NCBI RefSeq assembly: GCF_029846235.1 | Contig: NZ_JARVWP010000008.1 | Span: 1-64,000 of the forward strand | Source of the DNA: Bradyrhizobium sp. CER78 | Lineage (GTDB): Bacteria > Pseudomonadota > Alphaproteobacteria > Rhizobiales > Xanthobacteraceae | Length of the DNA: 64,000 nt | Direction: 5' to 3' | Position numbers and translations under genes: made by a program | In this document: one piece after another, positions 1 to 9,036 of the stretch | How positions within the stretch are numbered: position 1 is the stretch's first letter | How the letters are laid out: each line of letters opens with the position of its first letter | Notes under the pieces: model-generated | The model's input: the letters and a program-made list of their open reading frames with translations, nothing else | What the model was told of the DNA's origin: nothing | The model's database searches: none

Positions 1-29
1 TCCAGGGGAGGGTGACGGCGTGGCAGCCC

Positions 30-2354
30 TTACGCCCCCGCCTTGGCGTCCTGGATCGCCTGCCAGATCTTCACCGGCGTCAGCGGCGTGTTGAGCTGGG
101 TGATGCCGACCTCGCTCAAGGCATCCATCACGCCATTGGTGATGCAGGGCGGCCCGCCGATCGCCCCGGACTCGCCGCAGCCCTTGGCGCCCAGCGGATT
201 GGTCTTGCAGGGCGCGGAGGGATCGAGCGTCACTGACATCGGCGGAATGTCCGAGGCGCGCGGGATGCAATAGTCCTGATAGCTTGCGGTCAGCAGCTGG
301 CCTTCCTCGCTGTAGGCGACGCCTTCGTACAGGGCCTGGCCGATGCCCTGGACAACGCCGCCATGCACCTGCCCCGTCACCAGCATCGGGTTGACCGCGA
401 CGCCGACGTCGTCGACCGTGGTGTAGCGCACCACGCGCGTGACGCCGGTCTCGGGATCGATCTCGACCTCGCAGATATGCGTGCCGTTCGGCCAGCTCGG
501 GCCGTCGACATTGCCCTCGCTCTCGACCGAGAGCTTGGCGCCGTTTTCCTTCTTCGCGATCTCGAACAGGCTGATGCGCCTGTCGGTGCCGACCACGGTG
601 AGGAAGCCGTCGCGATACTCGATGTCCCCGACGGAGGCTTCCAGCAGGTTTGAGGCCTTGTCGCGCGCCTTGTTGATCATGTCGTTGGCGGAGACCGCAA
701 CCGCGGTGCCGCCGACGAACAGCGAGCGCGAGCCGACGCTGCCGAAGCCGGTGGCAAGATCCGTGTCGCCCTGGATGACGTCGATCTTGTCCATGGCGAT
801 GCCGAGCGTATCGGCGATCATCTGGGTGTAGGTGGTGGCAAGGCCCTGCCCCATCGCCATGGTGCCGGAATGCAGGACGATGCGGCCTTCCGCGGTCGCA
901 TGCAGCGAGACGTTTTCGGTGTGGGCGCGGCCGCCGGTCCATTCGATGTAGCTGGTCAGGCCGCGGCCGTAGAGCAGGCCCTTCTTCTTGGCCGCCTTCT
1001 TGCGCGCGGCAAAGCCGTTCCAATCGGCGAGATCGGACGCGCGCTCCAGCATGTGGGCGAACGCGCCGGAGTCATACACCTGCCCGACCGCGTTGGTGTA
1101 GGGCAGCTGCGCCGGCTTGATGTAGTTGGCCTTGCGGATGGTGCGCGGGTCCATGCCGATCTGGCGCGCGGCGGCGTCGAACAGGCGCTCGACGATGAAC
1201 ACCGCCTCCGGCCTGCCGGCGCCGCGATAGGCGCCGACTGGCGCGGTGTGGGTCATCACCGACTTCACCTCGAAATGCACCAGCGGAAGATCGTACACGC
1301 CGGTCTGCACGAACGGGCCGAGCACCAGCGGAATGATGTTGGCGGTGCCTGACGAATAGGCGCCGGTGCCGCCGATCGAGCGCACGCGATAGGCCAGCAC
1401 GCGGCCCTTGGCGTCGAGCGCGAACTCGCCGGTCGAGGTGAGGTCGCGGCCGTGGGTGCCGCCGACGAACTCGTCGGTGCGGTCGCCGCGCCAGCGGATC
1501 TTCTCGTTCAGCTTGGTCGCGGCATAGGCGACCATGCCGTCCTCCGGATAGAGGCTGGTCTTCTGGCCGAAGCCCCCGCCGATGTCGCCGACCAGCACGC
1601 GCACACTGTCCTTCGGCCGCTTCAGGATCGATTCCGCGAGGAGATCGCGCGTCGAGCCCGGGGTCTGCGACTGCACATGGAGAATGAGCCGTCCGGTCTT
1701 CTTCTCGATCTCGGCAATGGTCGAGCGCGGCTCCATCGCCGACGGCACCAGGCGCTGGCTGACCAGGTCGAGTGACACCTTATGCGCGGCGCTGGCGAAG
1801 GCTTGCTCGACCTTGGCGGCATCGCCATAGCTCATCGCGGCGACGATGTTGTCAGGCGCATCCGGCCAGACCGCCGGCGCGCCCGGCTTGATCGCCTCGA
1901 CCGGATCGACCACCGAGGGCAGCACCTCGTAGTCGACCTCGATCGCCTCCGCCGCGGTCTGCGCCAGCACGCGCGAGGTCGCGACCACGGCCGCGACACC
2001 CTCGCCGGCATAGCGCACCACCTCATGCGCCAGCAGGCGCCGCGGCGGCACCGTCATCGGCGAGCCGTCGGGCCGCTTGAAGATCGCGAGCGTCGGCAGC
2101 GTGCCGATATCGTCCTTGACGAGGTCGGCGCCGGTATAGACCGCCTTGACGCCGGGCATCTCCAGCGCCGCCTTGGCGTCGATCGACTTGATGTTGGCAT
2201 GGGCATGCGGCGAGCGCAGCACGTGCAGCCAGAGCGCACCGTCCTGCGGCTTGTCGTCGATGAAATGCCCCTTCCCGGTGACCAGCCGCTGGTCTTCCAG
2301 ACGCTTGACTGGCTGGCCCGCACCAAAACGCATATTGCCGGGAAGAATGTTCAT
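30..2354 (-). CDS. Xanthine dehydrogenase family molybdopterin-binding subunit (CoxL-like, form II)
   Basis: A 774-residue large subunit of the molybdenum hydroxylase family (aldehyde oxidase, xanthine and CO dehydrogenases), which normally works with an FAD subunit and a 2Fe-2S subunit to hydroxylate an aldehyde or heterocycle in the cytoplasm. Seen: the molybdopterin-contact motif GGGFGQK at residues 259-265, the active-site loop AYRGAGR at 375-381, and the catalytic Glu (E728) in GCGESG near the C-terminus. AYRGAGR is the form II signature; genuine CO dehydrogenases carry AYxCSFR, so CO oxidation is unlikely. Partner subunits are not upstream and would have to lie beyond the left edge. The start is ATG; M8 is an alternative start. 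Substrate unknown. Confidence 0.9.
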   Translation of the reverse strand: MNILPGNMRFGAGQPVKRLEDQRLVTGKGHFIDDKPQDGALWLHVLRSPHAHANIKSIDAKAALEMPGVKAVYTGADLVKDDIGTLPTLAIFKRPDGSPMTVPPRRLLAHEVVRYAGEGVAAVVATSRVLAQTAAEAIEVDYEVLPSVVDPVEAIKPGAPAVWPDAPDNIVAAMSYGDAAKVEQAFASAAHKVSLDLVSQRLVPSAMEPRSTIAEIEKKTGRLILHVQSQTPGSTRDLLAESILKRPKDSVRVLVGDIGGGFGQKTSLYPEDGMVAYAATKLNEKIRWRGDRTDEFVGGTHGRDLTSTGEFALDAKGRVLAYRVRSIGGTGAYSSGTANIIPLVLGPFVQTGVYDLPLVHFEVKSVMTHTAPVGAYRGAGRPEAVFIVERLFDAAARQIGMDPRTIRKANYIKPAQLPYTNAVGQVYDSGAFAHMLERASDLADWNGFAARKKAAKKKGLLYGRGLTSYIEWTGGRAHTENVSLHATAEGRIVLHSGTMAMGQGLATTYTQMIADTLGIAMDKIDVIQGDTDLATGFGSVGSRSLFVGGTAVAVSANDMINKARDKASNLLEASVGDIEYRDGFLTVVGTDRRISLFEIAKKENGAKLSVESEGNVDGPSWPNGTHICEVEIDPETGVTRVVRYTTVDDVGVAVNPMLVTGQVHGGVVQGIGQALYEGVAYSEEGQLLTASYQDYCIPRASDIPPMSVTLDPSAPCKTNPLGAKGCGESGAIGGPPCITNGVMDALSEVGITQLNTPLTPVKIWQAIQDAKAGA

Positions 2355-2493
2355 CAGAGGGTCCTTCGAGCTTCCAAATATTTGGCGGGGGTTTTAGCGG
2401 ATTTTGGCGGCCTGACAACCGCGCGCCGAGCGCGTCCACCCTGCGGCGCGTGCGAGCGCGCTGCCCGTGGCACGCGACCGGCCAATCGCACCA

Positions 2494-3582
2494 TCATTGC
2501 GTTCGGCCGATATCGGCGACGGCGACCTCGACATCGCGCGCAGAGCCGTCGCGGCTCACGGTAAGGCGCACCTTCTTGCCGACCCCGATCTGCTCGAGCT
2601 GATCGGCCAGGTCGGAGAGCCGACGGACCGGCTTGCCATCGACCGCGGTGATCACATCGCCGAGCTCACCGGTCGACATATCGACGCCGCGGAGCCCGGC
2701 GCGCTCGGCGGGCGAGCCCTGGGTAGTGCGCACGATGATCAATCCCTCGGCGCCGATGCGCGTGGCGACCGCCTCGTTCGCGGTCACGATGCCGATCCCC
2801 GGCGTCGGCACACGGCCGTTGCGGATCAGCTCGGGGACGACACGATTGACGATGTCGACCGGGATCGCAAAGCCGATGCCGGCATACGAGCCCGACGGCG
2901 ACAGGATCGCCGTGGTCACACCGATCAGGCGGCCGGCTGAATCCAGCAACGGGCCGCCCGAATTACCGGGATTGATCGCGGTATCGGTCTGGATCACGTT
3001 GGAGATCTCGCGGCCGCTGGAGGTCGGCAGCCTGCGCTTGAGGGCGCTGATGATGCCGCTCGACATCGATTGATCGAGCCCGAACGGATTGCCGATCGCA
3101 TAGGCAAACTGCCCGACCTTGAGGTCGGCCGAGCTGCCGAGCGCCAATGGCGGCGGCAGCTTGCGTGCGTTGCGGATGCGCAGCACCGCAAGGTCGTAGT
3201 TCGGCGCCGTGCCGACGATCTCGGCGCGCACCGCCTCGCCGGACGCAAAGCGGATCGCGACCTGGCTTGCGTTCTGCACCACATGGTTGTTGGTGACGAC
3301 GTGGCCGTCATTGTCCCAGACAATGCCGGTGCCGGACGCCGAGCCGCTCTCCTGGTCCTCGCTCAGCGGATTGGCGGCAGTCTGCGTCACCACCTGCACG
3401 ACCGACGGCGACGCCTTCTCGAATATCTCGACATTGGACTTTTCGGCATCCGACAATGCGCTCCGTTCGGCGACCGCCCGGGCAGCCGGGCCCGTCCACG
3501 GTGCCTGACGGATGCTGCCGGCCGCGACGATCAACAAGATGGCCGCGATGACGGCCACGATAACGGCGGTGCGCCGGTTCAT
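2494..3582 (-). CDS. HtrA/DegP-like trypsin-type serine protease with one PDZ domain
   Basis: A 362-residue membrane-anchored or exported protease. Residues 6-22 form one hydrophobic segment after an Arg-rich start, consistent with an uncleaved anchor or signal. The catalytic triad is complete: H100 in VVTNNHVV, D130 in NYDLAVLRI and S208 in NPGNSGGP. A single PDZ domain fills roughly residues 260-355 and includes GSPAERAGL. Family knowledge: such one-PDZ DegS/HhoA-like proteins degrade or process misfolded envelope proteins in the periplasm. It is monocistronic as far as can be seen, between the CoxL-like gene and a lyase gene. It makes a useful contrast to the dead homologue at 27445. Confidence 0.92.
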   Translation of the reverse strand: MNRRTAVIVAVIAAILLIVAAGSIRQAPWTGPAARAVAERSALSDAEKSNVEIFEKASPSVVQVVTQTAANPLSEDQESGSASGTGIVWDNDGHVVTNNHVVQNASQVAIRFASGEAVRAEIVGTAPNYDLAVLRIRNARKLPPPLALGSSADLKVGQFAYAIGNPFGLDQSMSSGIISALKRRLPTSSGREISNVIQTDTAINPGNSGGPLLDSAGRLIGVTTAILSPSGSYAGIGFAIPVDIVNRVVPELIRNGRVPTPGIGIVTANEAVATRIGAEGLIIVRTTQGSPAERAGLRGVDMSTGELGDVITAVDGKPVRRLSDLADQLEQIGVGKKVRLTVSRDGSARDVEVAVADIGRTQ

Positions 3583-3679
3583 GAGTATGCTCCAAGCAAC
3601 AAACGCCTGGGATCAACAGAGGTTTCTGGCGCGGCCAAGGTGGAATACCCGGCATTTTGCCGCGCGGGCGGACGCGCGT

Positions 3680-4555
3680 TCAGGCCAGATCCCGCAGGGC
3701 CGCCTCGACCACCTTGCGTTGTTCGGCGGTGAGCGGCGCCTGCGGCGGCACGGGGTCGCCGACATCGTAGCCCTGGATCGCGAGCCCGGCCTTGATGCAG
3801 GCGGCGAGGTTGAAGCGGGCGAACGCCTCGTTGATGCGCCAGAGCTTGCGCTGCACGGTCATCGCCTCGTCCCAGCGGGCGCGGCGGCAGAGATTGTAGA
3901 GTTCGACGCTCTGACGCGGGATGATGCAGGCCGGGCCCGCCATCCAGCCATGGCCGCCGATCAGCATCACCGCGGCCGGAATATGCGCGGACGCCGAGAA
4001 CACTTTCAGGCTGTCGCCGCAGCGGTTCATGATCGACAGCAGCCGGCCGGTGTTGGTCGAGGCGTCCTTGATGTAGCCGATGCGGGGGTGCTGGGCGAGG
4101 CGCGCGATGACGTCGAGCGTGAGGTCAGAGCGCTGGAAATTCGGATTGGTGTAGATCACGACGGGAATATCGACCGCGTCGGCGATGGCGCGGAAATAGG
4201 CTTCCACCTGCGCGTCACTGAGCGGAAAATACGCCTCCAGGATCGCGAGAATGCCGGCAGCGCCCCGCTTCTGGTAAGCCTTGGCCTGCGCCACCGCATC
4301 AGCCGTCGAGGTCGAGGCGACGCCGGCCACGACAGGCACGCGGCCCTGCGCGGCCTCGATCGTGGTCGCCACCACCTGCATGCGCTGCGCATTGTTGAGA
4401 TAGGCGAACTCGCCGGTCGAGCCGAGCGGCGTCAAGCCGTGGACGCCCGCCTTGATCAAATCGTCACACAGCCGCCCCAGCACCTCGGTGCGGACATGGC
4501 CGGCTGGATCGACCGGGGACACCAGATACGGAAAGACGCCGTGGAAGTCAGCCAT
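3680..4555 (-). CDS. Dihydrodipicolinate synthase family protein
   Basis: A 291-residue TIM-barrel class I aldolase/lyase of the DapA/NanA superfamily. Seen: the substrate-carboxylate loop TPLGSTGEF at 42-50, the catalytic Tyr (Y135 in VVIYTNPNF) and the Schiff-base Lys (K163 in GYIKDAS). The frame is open further upstream, but I start at the ATG of MADFHGVF because it aligns with the family N-terminus and overlaps the end of the preceding epimerase gene by only 8 bases. That overlap implies a shared transcript with the epimerase. The neighbour suggests a sugar-acid or keto-acid aldolase/dehydratase rather than the lysine-pathway DapA; the substrate cannot be read from the sequence. Confidence 0.88.
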   Translation of the reverse strand: MADFHGVFPYLVSPVDPAGHVRTEVLGRLCDDLIKAGVHGLTPLGSTGEFAYLNNAQRMQVVATTIEAAQGRVPVVAGVASTSTADAVAQAKAYQKRGAAGILAILEAYFPLSDAQVEAYFRAIADAVDIPVVIYTNPNFQRSDLTLDVIARLAQHPRIGYIKDASTNTGRLLSIMNRCGDSLKVFSASAHIPAAVMLIGGHGWMAGPACIIPRQSVELYNLCRRARWDEAMTVQRKLWRINEAFARFNLAACIKAGLAIQGYDVGDPVPPQAPLTAEQRKVVEAALRDLA

Positions 4556-5504
4556 TTGCGAGCCTCGTTGACGGCGAGACATAATCGGGATCGTGCGCAA
4601 AGGGAAGCGGCTCGCCGCTGCGCAGGGCGCCGAGCACCGCTGCAAAGTCGGTTGCCGCGCGGAAACCGAGCAGGCGTTCCGCCTTGCTCGCGTCATAGAT
4701 CCGGCCGATCGATTCAGGCAGCCGCCAGCCGCGCTTTGCAAATAGCGCCGGCGCGTCGGGGAAATAGCCCGCGATCACGTCGGCCGCATCCGTCTTCAAA
4801 TCAGCGACATCGCTGCGCGCAAACGGCGTCGGCGCGCTGATCACGAAAACCTCGAAGCCGCGGATATTCTGCAGCGCCACGACATGAGCATCGGCGGCGT
4901 CCTCCACCGTGAGGCGGCGGTACAGAAGCTCGGTCGCCTTCAGGTTCTCGCCATGGATGTCGCGGATCGTGTCGTCATCCTCGGGGAAGAAGCGGCTGGT
5001 GCGCAGCACCGCGCAGTTCAGCCCGTGCTCGCGGCTGTACAGCCGGCACAGCGCTTCGGCGGCGAGTTTTGTAATGCCGTAGATGTTGCGCGGCTCGAGC
5101 GGCCCCGAGGTCTCGTCGAGCCAGACCGCCGCATGGCCTTCCTCGTCGCGGATCGCCTGCGAGATCATCAACGACGTAGTCGAAGTAAAGACAAAGCGGT
5201 CGTGGCCGGCGGCCGCGGCGGCCTGCAGCAGGTTGAGCGTGCCTGACACGTTGACGTCGACAAAGGCCTGCGGCCCGAACCGCGCGATATCAGGCTTGTG
5301 CAGCGCGCCGCCATGGATCACGGTCTCGATGCCGTGATCGCCGAACACCCGATCGACCACCGATCGCTCGGCCACCGAGCCTATGACATCGGTCGCCTCG
5401 CCTGCGACGACGTCGAGGCCGGTCACGTGATGACCGGCCTGTCGAAGCCGCGGCGCAAGGAACCGGCCGAGCCAGCCGGAGGAGCCGGTCAATAAGACGC
5501 GCAT
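4548..5504 (-). CDS. NAD-dependent epimerase/dehydratase (extended SDR)
   Basis: A 318-residue extended short-chain dehydrogenase. The Rossmann glycine motif GSSGWLG is at residues 7-13 and the catalytic Tyr/Lys pair is in YGITK (Y142, K146), with TSTTS supplying the Ser/Thr. Family members oxidise or epimerise sugar nucleotides or oxidise free sugars such as uronic acids. The start is the ATG of [10 protein letters not shown]; more upstream codons in this frame read through the end of pgm and have no family similarity. It sits 23 bases after the pgm stop and overlaps the DapA-family gene by 8 bases, so pgm, epimerase and lyase probably form one operon for sugar activation and breakdown. Confidence 0.87.
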   Translation of the reverse strand: MRVLLTGSSGWLGRFLAPRLRQAGHHVTGLDVVAGEATDVIGSVAERSVVDRVFGDHGIETVIHGGALHKPDIARFGPQAFVDVNVSGTLNLLQAAAAAGHDRFVFTSTTSLMISQAIRDEEGHAAVWLDETSGPLEPRNIYGITKLAAEALCRLYSREHGLNCAVLRTSRFFPEDDDTIRDIHGENLKATELLYRRLTVEDAADAHVVALQNIRGFEVFVISAPTPFARSDVADLKTDAADVIAGYFPDAPALFAKRGWRLPESIGRIYDASKAERLLGFRAATDFAAVLGALRSGEPLPFAHDPDYVSPSTRLANG

Positions 5505-5527
5505 GAATTCCGCCCCGCCTCGCGCCT

Positions 5528-7168
5528 TCAGAACACCTTGGCGATCGCGGCCTGCGCGTCGCTTTGGATCTGCTTCAGATGATCCGGCCCGCGGAAGCTT
5601 TCGGCGTAGATCTTGTAGACATCCTCGGTGCCGGAGGGACGCGCGGCGAACCAGCCCGCCTCGCTCTCGACCTTGATGCCGCCGAACGGCTGATCGTTGC
5701 CCGGCGCCTTGGTCCTGACCGCGCGCACGGCATCGCCGGCGAGCTCGGTCATGTTGAGCTGGTCGGGCCCGAGCGCCTTCAGCGCGTTCTTCTGCTTCGG
5801 TGTCGCCGCGACGTCGATGCGCTCGTAGTAGGGCACACCGAGCTCGGCGGTCAGCTCCTTGAACAGTTCGCTGGGATCGCGGCCGGTCTTGGCGATGATC
5901 TCCGCCGCCAAGAGGCCGAGGATGATGCCGTCCTTGTCGGTGGTCCAGGCCGAGCCGTCGCGCTTCAGGAACGACGCGCCGGCGCTTTCCTCTCCGGCAA
6001 AACCGAAGCCGCCGCTGCCGAGCCCGTCGACGAACCATTTGAAGCCGACCGGCGTCTCGACCAGCTTGCGGCCGAGCTTCTTCGCCACGCGATCGATGAT
6101 CGAGCTCGACACGATGGTCTTGCCGATTGCGGCGTCCTTGCTCCATTGCGGCCGGTGCGCGAACAGATATGCGATCGCGGTGGCGAGGAAGTGGTTCGGG
6201 TTCATCAGCCCGTTCGAACGCGTCACGATGCCGTGACGATCGGCATCGGTGTCGTTGGCAAAGGCGACGTCGAACCGGTCGCGCATCCCGATCAGGCTCG
6301 CCATCGCATAGGGCGACGAGCAGTCCATCCGGATCTTGCCGTCCCAATCCGCGGTCATGAAGCGGAAGGTCGGATCGACCGCATTGTTGACGACCGTGGC
6401 GTTGATGCCATAGCGCGCGATGATCGGCTGCCAGTAATGCACCGCCGCGCCGCCGAGCGGATCGATGCCGATCTTGACGCCGGCGGATTTGATCAACGCA
6501 AGATCGACGGTGTTGCCGAGATCGGCGACATAGGGCGTGATGTAGTCGTGCAGATGCGTGGTCGCGGCCTTGCGCGCGCGATCATACGGCATCCGCGCGA
6601 CGCCCTTGAGGCCGGCCTCGATGTAGCGGTTGGCGTTCTTCTCGACCACCGCGGTGACATCGGTATCGGCCGGACCGCCATGCGGCGGATTGTACTTGTA
6701 GCCGCCGTCCTCCGGCGGATTGTGTGACGGCGTGATGACGACGCCGTCGGCAAGCCCCGTGCTGCGCCCCTTGTTGTAGCTCAGGATCGCGTGCGAGATC
6801 ACCGGCGTCGGGGTGTAGCCGCCCTGCGCGTCGATCATGATCTCGACGCCGTTCGCCGCGAAAACCTCGACCGCGCTGGCCAGCGCCGGCTCGGCCAGCG
6901 CATGGGTATCGATGCCGATGAACAGCGGCCCGGTGAGCCCCTTCTCGCGCCGGTAATCGCAGATCGCCTGCGTGGTCGCGAGGATGTGGTCCTCGTTGAA
7001 GGAGTTCTTCAGCGACGAGCCGCGATGGCCCGAAGTGCCGAACGCGACCCGCTGGGTGGGATCGCTGGCATCGGGCTTGCCGGCAAAATAGGCCGTGACA
7101 AGCCGCGGCACATTGGCGAGCGCTGAGGGATCGATGGGTTTGCCGGCGGCGGGATTTGGTGCAGTCAC
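5528..7168 (-). CDS. pgm: Phosphoglucomutase, alpha-D-glucose specific
   Basis: A 546-residue enzyme, the same length as E. coli Pgm, interconverting glucose 1-phosphate and glucose 6-phosphate in the cytoplasm. Seen: the phosphoserine loop ITPSHNPPEDGG (catalytic S148), the metal-binding DTDADRHG loop, and FGTSGHRG near residue 43 typical of the first domain. The C-terminal phosphate-binding ARPSGTEDVYK is intact. It starts at GTG, preceded by AGAGG a few bases upstream. It leads the epimerase and lyase genes on the same strand. Glucose 1-phosphate feeds exopolysaccharide, glycogen and sugar-nucleotide synthesis, which fits an epimerase next door. Confidence 0.95.
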   Translation of the reverse strand: MTAPNPAAGKPIDPSALANVPRLVTAYFAGKPDASDPTQRVAFGTSGHRGSSLKNSFNEDHILATTQAICDYRREKGLTGPLFIGIDTHALAEPALASAVEVFAANGVEIMIDAQGGYTPTPVISHAILSYNKGRSTGLADGVVITPSHNPPEDGGYKYNPPHGGPADTDVTAVVEKNANRYIEAGLKGVARMPYDRARKAATTHLHDYITPYVADLGNTVDLALIKSAGVKIGIDPLGGAAVHYWQPIIARYGINATVVNNAVDPTFRFMTADWDGKIRMDCSSPYAMASLIGMRDRFDVAFANDTDADRHGIVTRSNGLMNPNHFLATAIAYLFAHRPQWSKDAAIGKTIVSSSIIDRVAKKLGRKLVETPVGFKWFVDGLGSGGFGFAGEESAGASFLKRDGSAWTTDKDGIILGLLAAEIIAKTGRDPSELFKELTAELGVPYYERIDVAATPKQKNALKALGPDQLNMTELAGDAVRAVRTKAPGNDQPFGGIKVESEAGWFAARPSGTEDVYKIYAESFRGPDHLKQIQSDAQAAIAKVF

Positions 7169-7305
7169 GTGACCTCTCAGATCTGGTATCGCCGGCCATC
7201 AGCACGACGAGTGATGCCGAGGTTTGATCGCTCGGCCTGCTACCATGGCGGCTTACGTTCAATCAAGCCGAGGGCATTTCGTTCCGTGCCGTCAGCGGCA
7301 ATCCG

Positions 7306-8958
7306 CTATTCGACGTCGATCTGCTGCACTTTCTCGCGCAGCTCGTCGACCAGCACCCGCTTGTTCTCGGTATAGTTGATCGGCACCACGACGAGGTGCA
7401 CGCCGCCGCCGGAGAAGGCCCGCTCTAGGGTCGGCACGATCGCCTCCGTGCTCTCGATCCGCGAGCCCTTGGCGCCATAGCTTTCGGCGTATTTGACGAA
7501 ATCCGGATTGCCGAAGGTAAGGCCGAAATCCGGGAAATTATCGACCGCCTGCTTCCAGCGGATCATGCCGTAGGCGGAATCTTCCAGGATCAGGATCACC
7601 AGATTGAGCTTGAGGCGGACCGCGGTCTCGAGCTCCTGCGAATTCATCATGAAGCCGCCGTCGCCGCAGACCGCGAGCACGCGGTTCTTCGGATACAGCA
7701 TCGCCGCCATCATCGCCGACGGCAGGCCGGCACCCATGGTGGCGAGCGCGTTGTCGAGCAGCAGCGAGTTCGCGAGCAGCGTGCGGTAGTTGCGCGCGAA
7801 CCAGATCTTGTACATGCCGTTGTCGAGCGCGACGATGCCGTCCTCGGGAATGACCTGCCGCACATCGTGCACGATGCGCTGCGGCGTCGGCGGCCAGCGC
7901 CCCTCGGTGGCGCGATCGGTGATCTTCGCCAAAATGCCTTCGCGCAGGCTGAGCAGCGCACTGGCATGCGGCAGCTTGCCCTCGACCCGATCTGCCAGCA
8001 GTTCGAGACTGGGGCCGACATCGCCGATCACCTCGCATTGCGGGAAATAGACCTGCTCGACATTCGCCGGCATGTAGCTGACATGGATTACCTGCGGCCC
8101 CTTCGGGCCCATGATGAAGGGCGGCTTCTCGATCGTGTCGTGACCGATCGCAATGATCAGGTCGGCGCGATCGATCGCCTCATGCACATAGTCGCGCTCG
8201 CTCAGCGCGGCGGTCCCCATATACTGATTGGTACCGCCCGACACCGTGCCCTTGCCCATCTGGGTGGTGAAGAACGGAATTTTCGTGCGCCGCACGAAGT
8301 CGCCGATCCCGGCGGTCGAGCGCGGCCGCGATGCTGCCGCGCCGAGCATGATCAGCGGCCGCTGCGCCTTGAGGATCATGTCGGCGGCACGGTCGAGCGC
8401 GGCGGCATGCGCGATCGGAATCTCGATCGGATGCGGATGCACCAGCTCGACCGGTTCGGTCTCCTCGCCCGCGATATCCTCCGGCAGTTCGAGCAGCACG
8501 GGCCCCGGCCGCTCCTGGGTCGCGATCCGGAACGCGTCGCGGACCAGCGTCGGAATGGTCGCGCCAGAGACGATCTGCAGCGACAGCTTGGTCAGGGGCC
8601 GGAAGGTGTTGACGATGTCGACGATCTGGAACTTGGCCTGCCGGCTGCTCAAGATGCCCTTCTGCCCGGTGAGCATCACCATCGGCATCGCGCCAAGCAA
8701 CGCATAGGCCGCGCCGGTGGTCAAATTGAGCGCGCCCGGGCCGAGTGTCGTGATGCAGACGCCGGGCTTACCGGTCAGCCGGCCATAGGTCGCCGCCATG
8801 AACGCCGCCGCCTGCTCATGGCGGGTCACGATCAGCTTGATCGAGGATTTACGCAGGCTCTCGACGACGTCGAGATTCTCCTCGCCGGGAACGCCGAACA
8901 CCCGTTCCACGCCCTCATTCTCGAGGGCCGCGACCAGCAAATCGGAACCTTTGACCAT
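7306..8958 (-). CDS. Acetolactate synthase large-subunit-like ThDP enzyme
   Basis: A 550-residue thiamine-diphosphate enzyme of the acetohydroxyacid synthase family. The ThDP-activating Glu is E48 in TRHEQAAAF, and the C-terminal ThDP/Mg motif GDGGFMMNSQELETA begins near residue 435. All three family domains are present. No small regulatory subunit (IlvH) lies next to it, and the GVPGEENLD start resembles stand-alone catabolic AlsS/BudB-like enzymes that condense two pyruvates to 2-acetolactate, so it need not belong to valine/isoleucine synthesis. ATG start. It lies 137 bases upstream of pgm on the same strand and may be transcribed separately. Confidence 0.85.
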   Translation of the reverse strand: MVKGSDLLVAALENEGVERVFGVPGEENLDVVESLRKSSIKLIVTRHEQAAAFMAATYGRLTGKPGVCITTLGPGALNLTTGAAYALLGAMPMVMLTGQKGILSSRQAKFQIVDIVNTFRPLTKLSLQIVSGATIPTLVRDAFRIATQERPGPVLLELPEDIAGEETEPVELVHPHPIEIPIAHAAALDRAADMILKAQRPLIMLGAAASRPRSTAGIGDFVRRTKIPFFTTQMGKGTVSGGTNQYMGTAALSERDYVHEAIDRADLIIAIGHDTIEKPPFIMGPKGPQVIHVSYMPANVEQVYFPQCEVIGDVGPSLELLADRVEGKLPHASALLSLREGILAKITDRATEGRWPPTPQRIVHDVRQVIPEDGIVALDNGMYKIWFARNYRTLLANSLLLDNALATMGAGLPSAMMAAMLYPKNRVLAVCGDGGFMMNSQELETAVRLKLNLVILILEDSAYGMIRWKQAVDNFPDFGLTFGNPDFVKYAESYGAKGSRIESTEAIVPTLERAFSGGGVHLVVVPINYTENKRVLVDELREKVQQIDVE

Positions 8959-9036
8959 CTCAGCCTCACATCGTTGATTGCATGCCGCCCGCGCAGCATA
9001 GCCGCATCGCGCGCCGCCGGAAACTCCCTCGCAATG

